This document shows, in pieces, positions 18,859 through 28,197 of a DNA stretch of 64,000 nucleotides. The notes beneath the pieces are model-generated. The model was not told the origin of the DNA. It ran no database searches and saw only the letters and a list, made by a program, of their open reading frames with translations. Made by a program: the position numbers and the translations under genes. The stretch is from Bauldia litoralis. GTDB taxonomy: Bacteria > Pseudomonadota > Alphaproteobacteria > Rhizobiales > Kaistiaceae. The DNA is taken from contig NZ_FMXQ01000010.1 of assembly GCF_900104485.1 (NCBI RefSeq), forward strand, positions 143,836-207,835. The letters are read 5' to 3'. Position 1 is the stretch's first letter. Every line of letters begins with the position of its first letter.

Positions 18859-20463
18859 ATGAAGCGAGTTCTCTTGGCAAGCGCCGCCGCCATGGCAATC
18901 GCCGCGGCATCGTCGGCCGCCCAGGCCGCCGGCGAAATCGTCATCACCTACAAGGACGACGTCTCTACTCTCGATCCCGCCATCGGCTACGACTGGCAGA
19001 ACTGGTCGATGATCAAGAGCCTGTTCGACGGGCTGATGGACTACAAGCCGGGCACCACCGAACTTATTCCGGACCTCGCCGAGAGCTACGAAATCTCGCC
19101 GGACGGCACGACCTTCACCTTCAAGCTCCGTCCCGGCGTCAAGTTCGCCAACGGGCGCGAAGTGACCGCCGAGGACGTCAAGTATTCGATCGAGCGCGTG
19201 GTCAACCCGGAAACTCAGAGCCCCGGCGCCGGCTTCTTCGGCTCGATCGCCGGCTATGACGAGATGTCGGGCGGCGAGGCGGACAGCCTGTCGGGCATCA
19301 CCGTCGTCGATCCGATGACAGTCGAGTTCAAGCTGTCGCGTCCCGACGCCACCTTCTTGCATGTCATGGCGATCAACTTCGGCCATGTCGTGCCCAGGGA
19401 GGAGGTTGAGAAGTGGGGCGCCGACTTCGGCAAGCACCCGGTCGGCAGCGGCGCCTACAACCTGACCGAATGGACCCTCGGCCAGCGCCTCGTCTTCGAG
19501 AAGAACCAGGACTACTGGCGCGAGGGCGTGCCCAATCTCGACAAGATCACCTTCGAGGTCGGCCAGGAGCCGACGGTGGCGCTGCTTCGCCTGAAGAATG
19601 GCGAGGTCGACATCCCCGGCGACGGCATCCCGCCGGCGCAGTTCCTCGAGGTCAAGGACGATCCCGAATACAAGGATCGCATCGTCGAGGGCGGCCAGCT
19701 CCACACCGGCTACATCACGATGAACGTCAACACCAAGCCGTTCGACGACGTGCGTGTCCGCCAGGCGGTCAACATGGCGATCAACAAGGATCGCGTGGTG
19801 CGCATCATCAACGGCCGCGCCGTACCGGCCAACCAGCCGCTGCCGCCGACGATGCCGGGCTATGTCGACGACTACGAGGGCTACGCCTACGATCCCGACG
19901 CGGCCAAGGCGCTGCTCGCCGATGCCGGTCTCGCCGACGGTTTCGAGACCGAGATGTATGTCATGAACACCGACCCCAACCCGCGCATCGCCCAGGCGAT
20001 CCAGCAGGACCTGGCGGCGATCGGCATCAAGGTCGACATCAAGTCGCTGGCCCAGGCCAATGTCATCGATGCCGGCGGCAACGGCACCGCGCCGATGATC
20101 TGGTCCGGCGGCATGGCGTGGATCGCCGACTTCCCCGACCCGTCCAACTTCTACGGCCCGATCCTCGGCTGCGACGGCGCGGTCCAGGGCGGCTGGAACT
20201 GGTCGTGGTACTGCAACGAGGAGCTCGACGCGATGGCGCAGAAGGCCGACGCCATGACCGACCCGGCAATGGCGGCCGAGCGCGAGACGCTGTGGGGCGA
20301 GATCTTCCTCAAGGTGATGGAAGACGCGCCCTGGGCGCCGGTGTTCAACGAACAGCGCTTCACCATCCGCTCGGCCCGCATGGGCGGCGACGATGCGCTC
20401 TATGTCGACCCGGTCCATATCCCTGTCCATTACGACGCGGTGACCGTGACAGATGCACAGTAA
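18859..20463 (+). CDS. Peptide/amide ABC transporter binding protein (SBP_bac_5)
   Basis: A 534-residue extracytoplasmic binding protein of the dipeptide/oligopeptide class (family 5). The signal peptide covers about residues 1-25 (M-K-R, hydrophobic run, A-Q-A-A). The early domain has L-F-D-G-L-M-D-Y and the F-T-F-K-L-R-P-G-V-K-F-A-N-G motif near residue 90. The R-Q-A-V-N-M-A-I-N-K segment near residue 307 is also typical. The start at 18859 follows GAAGGAGCAG. It precedes an amidase gene that overlaps it by 11 bases, so the ligand is probably an amide or a small peptide-like amide. Confidence 0.93.
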   Translation: MKRVLLASAAAMAIAAASSAAQAAGEIVITYKDDVSTLDPAIGYDWQNWSMIKSLFDGLMDYKPGTTELIPDLAESYEISPDGTTFTFKLRPGVKFANGREVTAEDVKYSIERVVNPETQSPGAGFFGSIAGYDEMSGGEADSLSGITVVDPMTVEFKLSRPDATFLHVMAINFGHVVPREEVEKWGADFGKHPVGSGAYNLTEWTLGQRLVFEKNQDYWREGVPNLDKITFEVGQEPTVALLRLKNGEVDIPGDGIPPAQFLEVKDDPEYKDRIVEGGQLHTGYITMNVNTKPFDDVRVRQAVNMAINKDRVVRIINGRAVPANQPLPPTMPGYVDDYEGYAYDPDAAKALLADAGLADGFETEMYVMNTDPNPRIAQAIQQDLAAIGIKVDIKSLAQANVIDAGGNGTAPMIWSGGMAWIADFPDPSNFYGPILGCDGAVQGGWNWSWYCNEELDAMAQKADAMTDPAMAAERETLWGEIFLKVMEDAPWAPVFNEQRFTIRSARMGGDDALYVDPVHIPVHYDAVTVTDAQ

Positions 20464-21397
20464 GCCTCATCACACGATCCACGAGGCGCATCATCATTTC
20501 GGGTGGGATCATTCGATCCCGCCCGTCATGACCGTCGCGCCGGGAACGATCATCGAATTCGAATGTCCGGACGCCTCCGGCGGGCAACTGTCGAAGGACA
20601 GCACCGTCGCCGACGTGCCGAACATCGACTTCGAGAAGGTCAATCCGGTCACCGGCCCCGTCTTCATCGACGGGGCCGAGCCGGGCGACGCGCTCAAGGT
20701 GACGATCCACGCGTTCCAGCCTTCGGGCTGGGGCTGGACCGCCAACATTCACGGCTTCGGCCTGCTTGCCGACCAGTTCGCCGACCCGGCCCTCCACATC
20801 TGGACCTACGACAAGGTCGGCATGGGCCCGGCCGCCTATTCGCCGATGGGCCAGGTTCCACTCAAGCCCTTCCCCGGCACCATCGGGCTCGCCCCGGCCG
20901 AGGCCGGGCTGCACTCGGTCGTGCCGCCACGGCGGATCGGCGGCAACCTCGACATCCGCGACCTGGCGGCCGGCACCGAGCTCTACCTGCCGGTCGAGGT
21001 AGCCGGCGCCCTCTTCTCGGTCGGCGATACCCATGCCGCGCAAGGCGATGGCGAGGTCTGCGGCACGGCGATCGAGAGCCCGATGAGCGTCGTGCTCGGC
21101 TTCGACCTCGTCAAGCAGGCGGGGCTGCAGACGCCGCGCTTCACCACGCCGGGCCCGGTCAGCCGCCATCTCGACGGCAAGGGCTACGAGGTGACGACGG
21201 GCGTCGGCCCGGACCTGATGGAAGGCGCCCGTTCGGCCCTCAGCCAGATGATCGATCTGCTGTGCGGTCGCTACGCCATGCAGCCTGTCGAGGCCTATAT
21301 GCTCTGCTCGGTCTGCGGCGATCTGCGGGTCAGCGAGATCGTCGACATGCCGAACTGGGTCGTTTCCTTCTATTTTCCGCGTCTGGTTCTCGAATAG
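20453..21397 (+). CDS. Acetamidase/formamidase family hydrolase
   Basis: A 314-residue FmdA/AmdA-family amidase, which hydrolyses a short-chain amide to the acid and ammonia. Typical segments are the H-H-H-F-G-W-D start, [10 protein letters not shown] near residue 37, [12 protein letters not shown] near residue 68, the G-G-N-L-D-I-R-D-L near residue 163, and [15 protein letters not shown] near residue 190. Its start lies within the binding-protein gene, so it is translationally coupled. With AmiC/AmiR and the importer it makes a complete sense-import-hydrolyse unit. The substrate is not known. Confidence 0.92.
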   Translation: MHSKPHHTIHEAHHHFGWDHSIPPVMTVAPGTIIEFECPDASGGQLSKDSTVADVPNIDFEKVNPVTGPVFIDGAEPGDALKVTIHAFQPSGWGWTANIHGFGLLADQFADPALHIWTYDKVGMGPAAYSPMGQVPLKPFPGTIGLAPAEAGLHSVVPPRRIGGNLDIRDLAAGTELYLPVEVAGALFSVGDTHAAQGDGEVCGTAIESPMSVVLGFDLVKQAGLQTPRFTTPGPVSRHLDGKGYEVTTGVGPDLMEGARSALSQMIDLLCGRYAMQPVEAYMLCSVCGDLRVSEIVDMPNWVVSFYFPRLVLE

Positions 21398-21457
21398 GGT
21401 GGTAACGGGACGGACCGGGCTGCTGTCCCGGCCCGCCTCTTGCTTTCAATCGAGCCG

Positions 21458-23233
21458 ATGACGGAAAAAAGCCAGCCAGCCGATGACCCCGTCCTTTCGG
21501 TCCGCGATCTCACCACCGAGGTCGCGACACCGGAAGGCCGGCGCGTCGTCGTCGATCGCCTGAGCTTCGATCTCGCCGCCGGCGAGACGCTGTGCATTGC
21601 CGGCGAGTCCGGTTCCGGCAAGTCGATGACGGCGCTGTCGATCATGCGGCTCCTGCCCGAGCCGATGGCGCGGATCGCCAGCGGCTCGATCCACCTCGCA
21701 GGCCGCGATCTCGCCGCGCTCTCCGGACGCGAGATGCGCAGGGTCCGCGGCGCCGACATCGCGATGATCTTCCAGGAGCCGATGACCTCGCTCAACCCGG
21801 TCCTGTCGATCGGCCATCAGTTGACCGAGGCGATCAGGGTCCACCGGCCGATGCCGCGCGGCGAGGCGCGGGCGCTGGCGGTCAAGGCGCTCAGCGCCGT
21901 GCGGATCGGCCAGCCCGAGCGCCGCCTCCAGCAGTATCCGCACGAGCTCTCCGGTGGCATGCGGCAGCGGGTGATGATCGCGATGGCGATCGCCGGCCGC
22001 CCAAGGGTGCTCATCGCCGACGAGCCGACGACCGCCCTCGACGTCACCGTCCAGGCCCAGATCCTCGAACTGATCCGCACCCTGCAGAAGGACTTCGGCA
22101 CCGCCGTCATCCTCATCACCCACGACATGGGCGTCGTCGCCGAGATGGCCGACCGGGTCATCGTCATGAATGGCGGCGCCATGGTCGAAGCTGGCCCCGC
22201 CCGGCAGATCTTCCACGCGCCGGCAGAGGATTACACGCGGATGCTGCTCGCCGCTGTGCCCCGTCTCGGGGCGAGCCAGACGGTCTCCGACCTGGCCCCG
22301 CCGCCCGCCTCCTCCGTCCCGGATGACACGGTGGTCAAGGTGTCCGACCTTACCGTCCGCTTCGACATCGTCGGCGGCATCCTGCGCCGACCGGTCCAGC
22401 GGGTTCATGCCGTCGAAGGCATCTCCTTCGATGTTCGCCGCGGCGAGACCGTGGCGCTGGTCGGCGAATCCGGATGCGGCAAGTCGACGACCGGCAAGGC
22501 GCTCCTCAACCTTGTCCCCTGGGATGGCGCGATCGTCATCGACGGGGCGGCCACCGCCGGCCTCGGTCGCTCGGCGATGAAACCGATCCGCCGCTCGATC
22601 CAGATGATCTTCCAGGATCCCTATGCCTCGCTCGATCCGCGGATGACTGTCGGCGAACTGGTCGCCGAGCCGCTGACCATTCACGGACTGGCGAGCGGCA
22701 GCGAACTTACCGACCGTGTCGCCTGGCTGTTCAACCGGGTCGGCCTGTCGCCGGACCAGATGCAGAGGCATCCGCACGAATTTTCCGGCGGCCAGCGCCA
22801 GCGGGTCTGCATCGCTCGCGCCCTGTCCCTGTCACCGAAGATCATCGTCGCCGATGAAAGCGTCTCGGCGCTCGACGTCTCGGTCCAGGCCCGGGTCCTC
22901 GCCCTGCTCCAGGAACTCCAGGACGAACTCGGCCTGTCCTACCTCTTCATCTCCCACGACATGGCGGTGGTCGAACAGGTCAGCCACCGCGTCGCCGTCA
23001 TGTATCTCGGCCAGATCGTCGAGATGGGCAGCCGCGCCCAGGTCTTCGGCGACCCCCGCCACGCCTATACACGACGGCTGCTCGAAGCCGTGCTGGTGCC
23101 CGATCCGGATCGACGCCACGGCGCCTTTCCGATCGCCGACAGCGAGGTGCCGAGCCCGATTCATCCGGTCGGTCAGGCGCCCGCTCGACTGGCGATGACG
23201 GACATCGGCAACGGCCACTTCGTCGCCGGCTGA
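21458..23233 (+). CDS. Fused DppD-DppF peptide ABC transporter ATPase
   Basis: A 591-residue protein with two complete ABC ATPase modules joined by a linker near residues 275-300. Module one: G-E-S-G-S-G-K-S near residue 54, L-S-G-G-M-R-Q-R and [11 protein letters not shown]. Module two: G-E-S-G-C-G-K-S-T near residue 340, F-S-G-G-Q-R-Q-R and [11 protein letters not shown]. Both are full, unlike sugar ATPases. The ATG at 21458 is used; a TTG at 21440 is in frame but less likely. It powers the DppB/DppC-like permeases and closes the operon. Confidence 0.94.
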   Translation: MTEKSQPADDPVLSVRDLTTEVATPEGRRVVVDRLSFDLAAGETLCIAGESGSGKSMTALSIMRLLPEPMARIASGSIHLAGRDLAALSGREMRRVRGADIAMIFQEPMTSLNPVLSIGHQLTEAIRVHRPMPRGEARALAVKALSAVRIGQPERRLQQYPHELSGGMRQRVMIAMAIAGRPRVLIADEPTTALDVTVQAQILELIRTLQKDFGTAVILITHDMGVVAEMADRVIVMNGGAMVEAGPARQIFHAPAEDYTRMLLAAVPRLGASQTVSDLAPPPASSVPDDTVVKVSDLTVRFDIVGGILRRPVQRVHAVEGISFDVRRGETVALVGESGCGKSTTGKALLNLVPWDGAIVIDGAATAGLGRSAMKPIRRSIQMIFQDPYASLDPRMTVGELVAEPLTIHGLASGSELTDRVAWLFNRVGLSPDQMQRHPHEFSGGQRQRVCIARALSLSPKIIVADESVSALDVSVQARVLALLQELQDELGLSYLFISHDMAVVEQVSHRVAVMYLGQIVEMGSRAQVFGDPRHAYTRRLLEAVLVPDPDRRHGAFPIADSEVPSPIHPVGQAPARLAMTDIGNGHFVAG

Positions 23234-23278
23234 CCCTGGCATTCCCTGATTGCGGAACTTTTTGGCCGCGCAGAATTT

Positions 23279-23306
23279 GAACTTCGGGGTCCAGACCCCT
23301 AAGTTC
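23279..23306. other. Hairpin between the amide and NAGGN operons
   Basis: GAACTT pairs with AAGTTC and, inside one mismatch, GGGGT pairs with ACCCC around a CCAG loop. It begins 46 bases after the fused ATPase stop and 140 bases before asnO. There is no U-run on either strand, so a Rho-independent terminator is not supported. It could be an mRNA end structure for the amide operon or part of the asnO leader. Confidence 0.4.
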
Positions 23307-23419
23307 TGCTTCAAAACCCAAGGAGAGTCGTGCTGAGTGGTCCCCGTGCTCCCGCTGGAGGCGCAGCGGGGGGCGTATTGCTTTGTTGACGCGACGAGAG
23401 ACGAAGGAGTCGAGCCGGT

Positions 23420-25195
23420 TTGTGTGGAATTGCAGGTGAAGTTCAGTTCAGGGACCGCGCCGCGGATGTCGCGGCGGTCGAGCGGATGGTGGATTGCCTC
23501 AGGCCGCGCGGGCCTGATGGCGGCGGCATCGTCGCCTATGACCGGATTGCCTTCGGCCACCGCCGCCTGAAGATCATCGACCTGTCGAATGCCTCGCGCC
23601 AGCCGATGGTCGATCCGTCGCTCGGCCTGACCATCGCCTTCAACGGCTGCATCTACAACTACAAGGAGCTGCGCGACGAGCTCGAGATGCGCGGCTACAC
23701 CTTCTTCTCGCATGGCGACACCGAGGTCATCCTCAAGGCCTATCACGCCTTCGGGCCGGAGTTCGTTTCCCGTCTCCACGGCATGTTCGCCTTCGCCATT
23801 CACGAGCGGGACTCCGGCCGGCTGGTGCTTGGCCGCGACCGCTTCGGGATCAAGCCGCTCTACCTGGCCGAAGCGAAGGGCCGGCTGCGCTTTGCCTCGT
23901 CGCTGCCGTCGCTGCTGGCGGGCGGCGATATCGACACCTCCATCGACCGCGTCGCCCTCGACAACTACATGTCGTTTCATGCCGTCGTGCCGCCGCCGCG
24001 CACCATCCTCACCGGCGTGCGCAAGCTGCCGCCCGCCACCGTCCGCATTGTCGAGCCCGACGGCCGGACCAAGGACACTGTCTACTGGTCGGCGCGCCAC
24101 GAGCCGAGCCAGGCAGATATCGCGACATCCGCCGAGGAATGGCGCGACCGCGTGCTTGAATCGCTCCGCCTTTCGGTGAAACGCCGCATGGTCGCCGACG
24201 TGCCGGTCGGCGTGCTGCTCTCCGGCGGAGTCGATTCCAGCGTCGTCGTCGGGCTGCTCGCCGAGTCCGGCCAGACCGGCCTGATGACCTTCTCGATCGG
24301 CTTCGAGGAGGCCAACAGCGAGAAGGGCGACGAGTTCGTCTATTCCGACCTGATCGCCAACCATTTCCAGACCGATCACCACAAGATGATGATCGAGTCG
24401 TCGCGCCTGCTCGAGGCGCTGCCCGGCACCATCACCGCGATGTCGGAGCCGATGGTCTCCTACGACAATGTCGGCTTCTACCTGCTCAGCCAGGAGGTCG
24501 CGAAACACATCAAGGTGGTGCAGTCCGGCCAGGGCGCCGACGAGGTGTTCGGCGGCTACCACTGGTATCCGCCGCTTGCCGCCTCCAACAACGTCACCGC
24601 CGACTATGCCCGCGTCTTCTTCGACCGGTCGCGCGAGACCATGCGGCAGCACCTGGCCGACGAGTGGCTGGCCGAGGGCGACCCGAGCCTCGATTTCGTC
24701 GCCGATCATTTCGCCGCCGCAGGCGCCCCCGCTCCGGTCGACAAGGCGCTCCGCCTCGACACCAACGTCATGCTGGTCGACGACCCGGTCAAGCGGGTCG
24801 ACAACATGACCATGGCCTGGGGGCTGGAGGCTCGCGTCCCCTTCCTCGACCACGAACTGGTCGAGCTCGCCGCCCGCATTCCGGCCGAGCACAAGCTCGC
24901 CCAGGGCGGCAAGGGCGTCCTCAAGGAGGCGGCCCGGCTGGTCGTGCCGAGCGAGGTGATCGACCGCAAGAAGGGCTATTTTCCGGTTCCGGCGCTGAAA
25001 TATCTCGACGGCCCGTATCTCGCCATGGTGCGCGATGCGCTGGAGTCGCAGGCCGCCAGGGACCGCGGCCTGTTCCGGGACAGCTACCTCACTGCGCTGT
25101 TCGACAAGCCGAACGACCACATCACGCCGCTGAGAGGGTCCGAGCTCTGGCAGGTCGGACTTCTTGAAATGTGGCTCCAGACCAACGGGATCTGA
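23420..25195 (+). CDS. asnO: N-acetylglutaminylglutamine amidotransferase, TTG start
   Basis: A 591-residue glutamine-dependent amidotransferase of the asparagine-synthetase type. It makes the C-terminal amide of the osmoprotectant N-acetylglutaminylglutamine amide (NAGGN). Residues 2-5 are C-G-I-A: Cys2 must be exposed after Met removal to act as the glutaminase nucleophile, and this fixes the start at the TTG at 23420. The glutaminase domain includes R-G-P-D-G-G and A-F-N-G-C-I-Y-N. The synthetase domain has the ATP loop L-L-S-G-G-V-D-S-S near residue 270. GAAGGAG lies upstream. It leads a coupled cluster with ngg and an M42 peptidase, the conserved NAGGN gene set. Confidence 0.93.
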   Translation: MCGIAGEVQFRDRAADVAAVERMVDCLRPRGPDGGGIVAYDRIAFGHRRLKIIDLSNASRQPMVDPSLGLTIAFNGCIYNYKELRDELEMRGYTFFSHGDTEVILKAYHAFGPEFVSRLHGMFAFAIHERDSGRLVLGRDRFGIKPLYLAEAKGRLRFASSLPSLLAGGDIDTSIDRVALDNYMSFHAVVPPPRTILTGVRKLPPATVRIVEPDGRTKDTVYWSARHEPSQADIATSAEEWRDRVLESLRLSVKRRMVADVPVGVLLSGGVDSSVVVGLLAESGQTGLMTFSIGFEEANSEKGDEFVYSDLIANHFQTDHHKMMIESSRLLEALPGTITAMSEPMVSYDNVGFYLLSQEVAKHIKVVQSGQGADEVFGGYHWYPPLAASNNVTADYARVFFDRSRETMRQHLADEWLAEGDPSLDFVADHFAAAGAPAPVDKALRLDTNVMLVDDPVKRVDNMTMAWGLEARVPFLDHELVELAARIPAEHKLAQGGKGVLKEAARLVVPSEVIDRKKGYFPVPALKYLDGPYLAMVRDALESQAARDRGLFRDSYLTALFDKPNDHITPLRGSELWQVGLLEMWLQTNGI

Positions 25196-25200
25196 TCCGG

Positions 25201-26958
25201 ATGATGGCGACCGAAAAATCCAAGTCGGCCTCCGAGGGGCCCGGCGATCTGCCGGCCGACATGCTGGGGGCGGCGCTTGAGCCCACCCCGGCGCCGATGA
25301 CGGCCAACTTTGCACTCGACTGCGGCTGGGGCCGGCTCCTTTTTGCCCAGACCTTCGAGAACTCCAAGGCGATCGCCGACGCGACCCGATCCGAGGGCCA
25401 CGACCGCCGGGACATCGTCTTCTACGTCGCCGATCCGCATGTGGCGCTGGCATCGGCGCCGCAGGAACTCTTCCTCGACCCCTCCCACACCTATCGGCTC
25501 GATCTTGCCAAGTATGAGCCGGCGGCCGAGCAGCCGCGCGGCTTCTTCATCCGCCGGCTGACGACGATCGAGGATGCCGAGGCGATCAACCGGCTCTACC
25601 AGACCCGCAACATGGTGCCGGTGCCGCCGGATTTCTTCTGGACCAAGCGCGATGCCCGCTCGATCACCTATTTTGTCGCCGAGGACGAGATCACCGGCGC
25701 CGTCATCGGAACGGTGACCGGTATCGACCACCATCATGCCTTCAACGACCCGGAGCGGGCGTCCTCACTCTGGTGTCTCGCCGTCGATCCGCAGGCCAAT
25801 CAGCCCGGCATCGGTGAAGCCCTGGTCCGCCGTCTGGCGGAGCATTTTCAGGCGCGCGGCAATTCTTGCCTCGATCTCTCCGTGCTTCACGACAACGACC
25901 AGGCAATTGCCCTGTACGAAAAACTCGGCTTCGCGCGGATCCCCTATTTCACCCTGAAACGCCGAAACCCGATCAACGAGACACTGTTCGCCGGACCGGC
26001 CTTCACCGAGAAGCTCAACCCCTACGCGACGATCATCATCGACGAGGCGCGGCGGCGCGGCATTGCCGTCGAGGTGACCGATGCCGAAGGCGGATTCTTC
26101 CGGCTGACCTACGGCGGTCGCAGCGTCCATTGTCGCGAGAGCCTGTCGGAATTCACCACCGGCGTTGCGGTGTCGATCTGCGACGACAAGGCGGTGACCC
26201 GCCGCGTCGTCAGCGCCGCTGGCGTCAGGGTCCCCGAACAGATCGATGCCGACGACGGCGACATCGCGGCCTTCCTCGCCAAGCACGGTTCGGTCGTCGT
26301 TAAACCGGCGCGCGGCGAACAGGGACGCGGCGTCGCGGTCGGCCTCGAAACCATGGACGAGATCGAGGTCGCGGTGGCCGAGGCGCGGCAGATTTCCGAT
26401 CGCATCCTCATCGAGGAATGCGTCAAGGGCCAGGATCTTCGCCTGGTGGTCATCGACCGGCGCGTGGTTGCCTGCGCCATCCGGCGGCCGGCGCAAGTCG
26501 TCGGCGACGGCAAGTCGACCGTCGAGGAACTGATCCTGCGCCAGAGCAAGCGTCGCGCGCGGGCAACCGGTGGCGAATCGCGCATCCCCCTCGACGGCGA
26601 GACCGAGCGTTGCATCAAGGCCGACGGCTATGAACGCGGTTCGATCCTGCCGGAAGGCATGACCCTTACCGTCCGCAAGACCGCCAACCTCCATACCGGA
26701 GGCACGATCCACGATGTCACGGCGGAAGTTCACAGCCGACTCGTCAACGCGGCAATCAAGGCGGCGGCGGCCATCGACATCCCGGTCGTCGGCATCGACC
26801 TCGTCGTCCCGTCGCCGCGCTCGCCGGACTACGCCTTCATCGAGGCCAACGAGCGTCCGGGTCTTGCCAATCACGACCCGCAGCCGACGGCGGAACGTTT
26901 CGTCGACCTGCTTTTTCCGCTATCCATTCCAACGGCGGTGCGCAGCGCCGTCGTTTGA
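25201..26958 (+). CDS. ngg: N-acetylglutaminylglutamine synthetase (GNAT + ATP-grasp)
   Basis: A 585-residue fusion. The first half (to about residue 290) has a GNAT acetyltransferase core, with L-A-V-D-P-Q-A-N-Q-P-G-I-G-E-A-L near residue 200 and a Y-E-K-L-G-F end. The second half is an ATP-grasp ligase of the cyanophycin-synthetase type (V-V-K-P-A-R-G-E-Q-G-R-G near residue 367, F-I-E-A-N-E-R-P-G near residue 548). The enzyme acetylates and joins two glutamines before AsnO amidates the product. It starts five bases after the asnO stop; ATG codons at 25201 and 25204 are both possible. Confidence 0.92.
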   Translation: MMATEKSKSASEGPGDLPADMLGAALEPTPAPMTANFALDCGWGRLLFAQTFENSKAIADATRSEGHDRRDIVFYVADPHVALASAPQELFLDPSHTYRLDLAKYEPAAEQPRGFFIRRLTTIEDAEAINRLYQTRNMVPVPPDFFWTKRDARSITYFVAEDEITGAVIGTVTGIDHHHAFNDPERASSLWCLAVDPQANQPGIGEALVRRLAEHFQARGNSCLDLSVLHDNDQAIALYEKLGFARIPYFTLKRRNPINETLFAGPAFTEKLNPYATIIIDEARRRGIAVEVTDAEGGFFRLTYGGRSVHCRESLSEFTTGVAVSICDDKAVTRRVVSAAGVRVPEQIDADDGDIAAFLAKHGSVVVKPARGEQGRGVAVGLETMDEIEVAVAEARQISDRILIEECVKGQDLRLVVIDRRVVACAIRRPAQVVGDGKSTVEELILRQSKRRARATGGESRIPLDGETERCIKADGYERGSILPEGMTLTVRKTANLHTGGTIHDVTAEVHSRLVNAAIKAAAAIDIPVVGIDLVVPSPRSPDYAFIEANERPGLANHDPQPTAERFVDLLFPLSIPTAVRSAVV

Positions 26959-26970
26959 TTGGGGAACAGA

Positions 26971-28197
26971 ATGCCGCGGCTAGCCATCGACTCGGAATAC
27001 CTCGCCACAAGACTCTCGCAACTGCTCGATATCCCGAGTCCAACCGGTTACACGGACACCATCGTCCGCGAATGCTGCGACGAGCTGCGCCGGCTCGGCG
27101 TCAAGTTCGAGGTGACCCGTCGGGGCGGTATCCGCGCCTTCATTCCCGGCAAGACCGACAAGCCGGCCCGCGCCATCGTTTCCCACCTCGACACGCTGGG
27201 CGCCCAGGTCAAGCTGGTCAAGGATAACGGCCGGCTCGAACTGGTCTCCATCGGCAACTGGTCGGCCCGTTTCGCCGAAGGCGCGCGGGTGACGATCTTC
27301 TCCGAGAAGGGCGCTTTCCGCGGCACGATCCTGCCGCTCAAGGCGTCCGGCCACACCTTCAACGATGAAGTCGACACCGCGCCGGTCGGCTGGCGGCACG
27401 TCGAATTGCGTATCGACGCGATGACACGATCGGCCGCGGAGGTCCGTCGCCTCGGCATCGATGTCGGCGACATTGTCGCAATCGACCCCTCGCCCGAGTT
27501 TCTCGACAACGGCTTCATCGTTTCCCGCCATCTCGACAACAAGGCTGGCGCCGCCGTGATGTTCGCGGTGATGGACGCGATCCTCAGCCAGAAGGCCGAG
27601 ATGACGGTCGATACCTTCTTCGTCTTCACCATCGCCGAGGAAGTCGGCAACGGCGCCGCCTCGATCCTGACGCCGGAAGTCGCCTCGATGATCACCATCG
27701 ACAACGGCACGACCGCGCCTGGCCAGAACTCCGACGAGTTCGGCGTCACCATCTGCATGGCCGACGAGACCGGACCCTTCGACTATCACCTGACCAAGAA
27801 GCTGGTAGCGCTCTGCCGCGAGAACGACATCCGCTTCCAGAAGGACATCTTCCGCTATTACCGGTCCGACTCCGCGTCCGCCGTCACCGCCGGCGCCGAT
27901 ATCCGCACCGCCCTCATCACCTTCGGCATCGACGCCTCGCACGGCTATGAGCGCATCCATCTCCATGCGCTCCGCTCGCTGGCCGAGTTGACGACGACCT
28001 ATGTCACCAGCCCGGTCGCCATCCGCCGTGACGCGACCGAGATGTCGCAGAGCCTTCGCGGCTTCCCGCGCCAGCCGATGGTCGAAGCCGACGAGCAGCG
28101 CAGCGAACCGGAAGTGGCGGCGGCGGAGCCGACGCCAGACCCCGAGCCGAAGAGCGCCGGCAAGTCTCATCGCAAGAAGAAGCAGGGCGCCAAATGA
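26971..28197 (+). CDS. NAGGN-system M42-family peptidase
   Basis: A 408-residue metallopeptidase of the M42 glutamyl-aminopeptidase/endoglucanase type that accompanies asnO and ngg in many bacteria. Metal-binding segments include V-S-H-L-D-T-L-G near residue 74, H-L-D-N-K-A-G near residue 188, I-A-E-E-V-G-N-G near residue 222 and D-A-S-H-G-Y-E near residue 320. The last 45 residues are a charged low-complexity tail ending in a lysine-rich run. GGGGAA precedes the ATG. It may degrade or trim NAGGN or its precursors; the exact reaction is inferred. Its stop overlaps the aminotransferase start (ATGA). Confidence 0.9.
   Translation: MPRLAIDSEYLATRLSQLLDIPSPTGYTDTIVRECCDELRRLGVKFEVTRRGGIRAFIPGKTDKPARAIVSHLDTLGAQVKLVKDNGRLELVSIGNWSARFAEGARVTIFSEKGAFRGTILPLKASGHTFNDEVDTAPVGWRHVELRIDAMTRSAAEVRRLGIDVGDIVAIDPSPEFLDNGFIVSRHLDNKAGAAVMFAVMDAILSQKAEMTVDTFFVFTIAEEVGNGAASILTPEVASMITIDNGTTAPGQNSDEFGVTICMADETGPFDYHLTKKLVALCRENDIRFQKDIFRYYRSDSASAVTAGADIRTALITFGIDASHGYERIHLHALRSLAELTTTYVTSPVAIRRDATEMSQSLRGFPRQPMVEADEQRSEPEVAAAEPTPDPEPKSAGKSHRKKKQGAK

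Noticed and set aside
23234..23419. Small gene between the amide and NAGGN operons
   Set aside because: Frames are short, have no ribosome site, and overlap the hairpin at 23279-23306.
22832..25453. 873-residue open frame on the minus strand
   Set aside because: It lies opposite the fused ATPase, asnO and ngg, and its D/R/H/V/G-rich composition is that of a mirror frame in high-GC coding DNA. It has no domain motifs.
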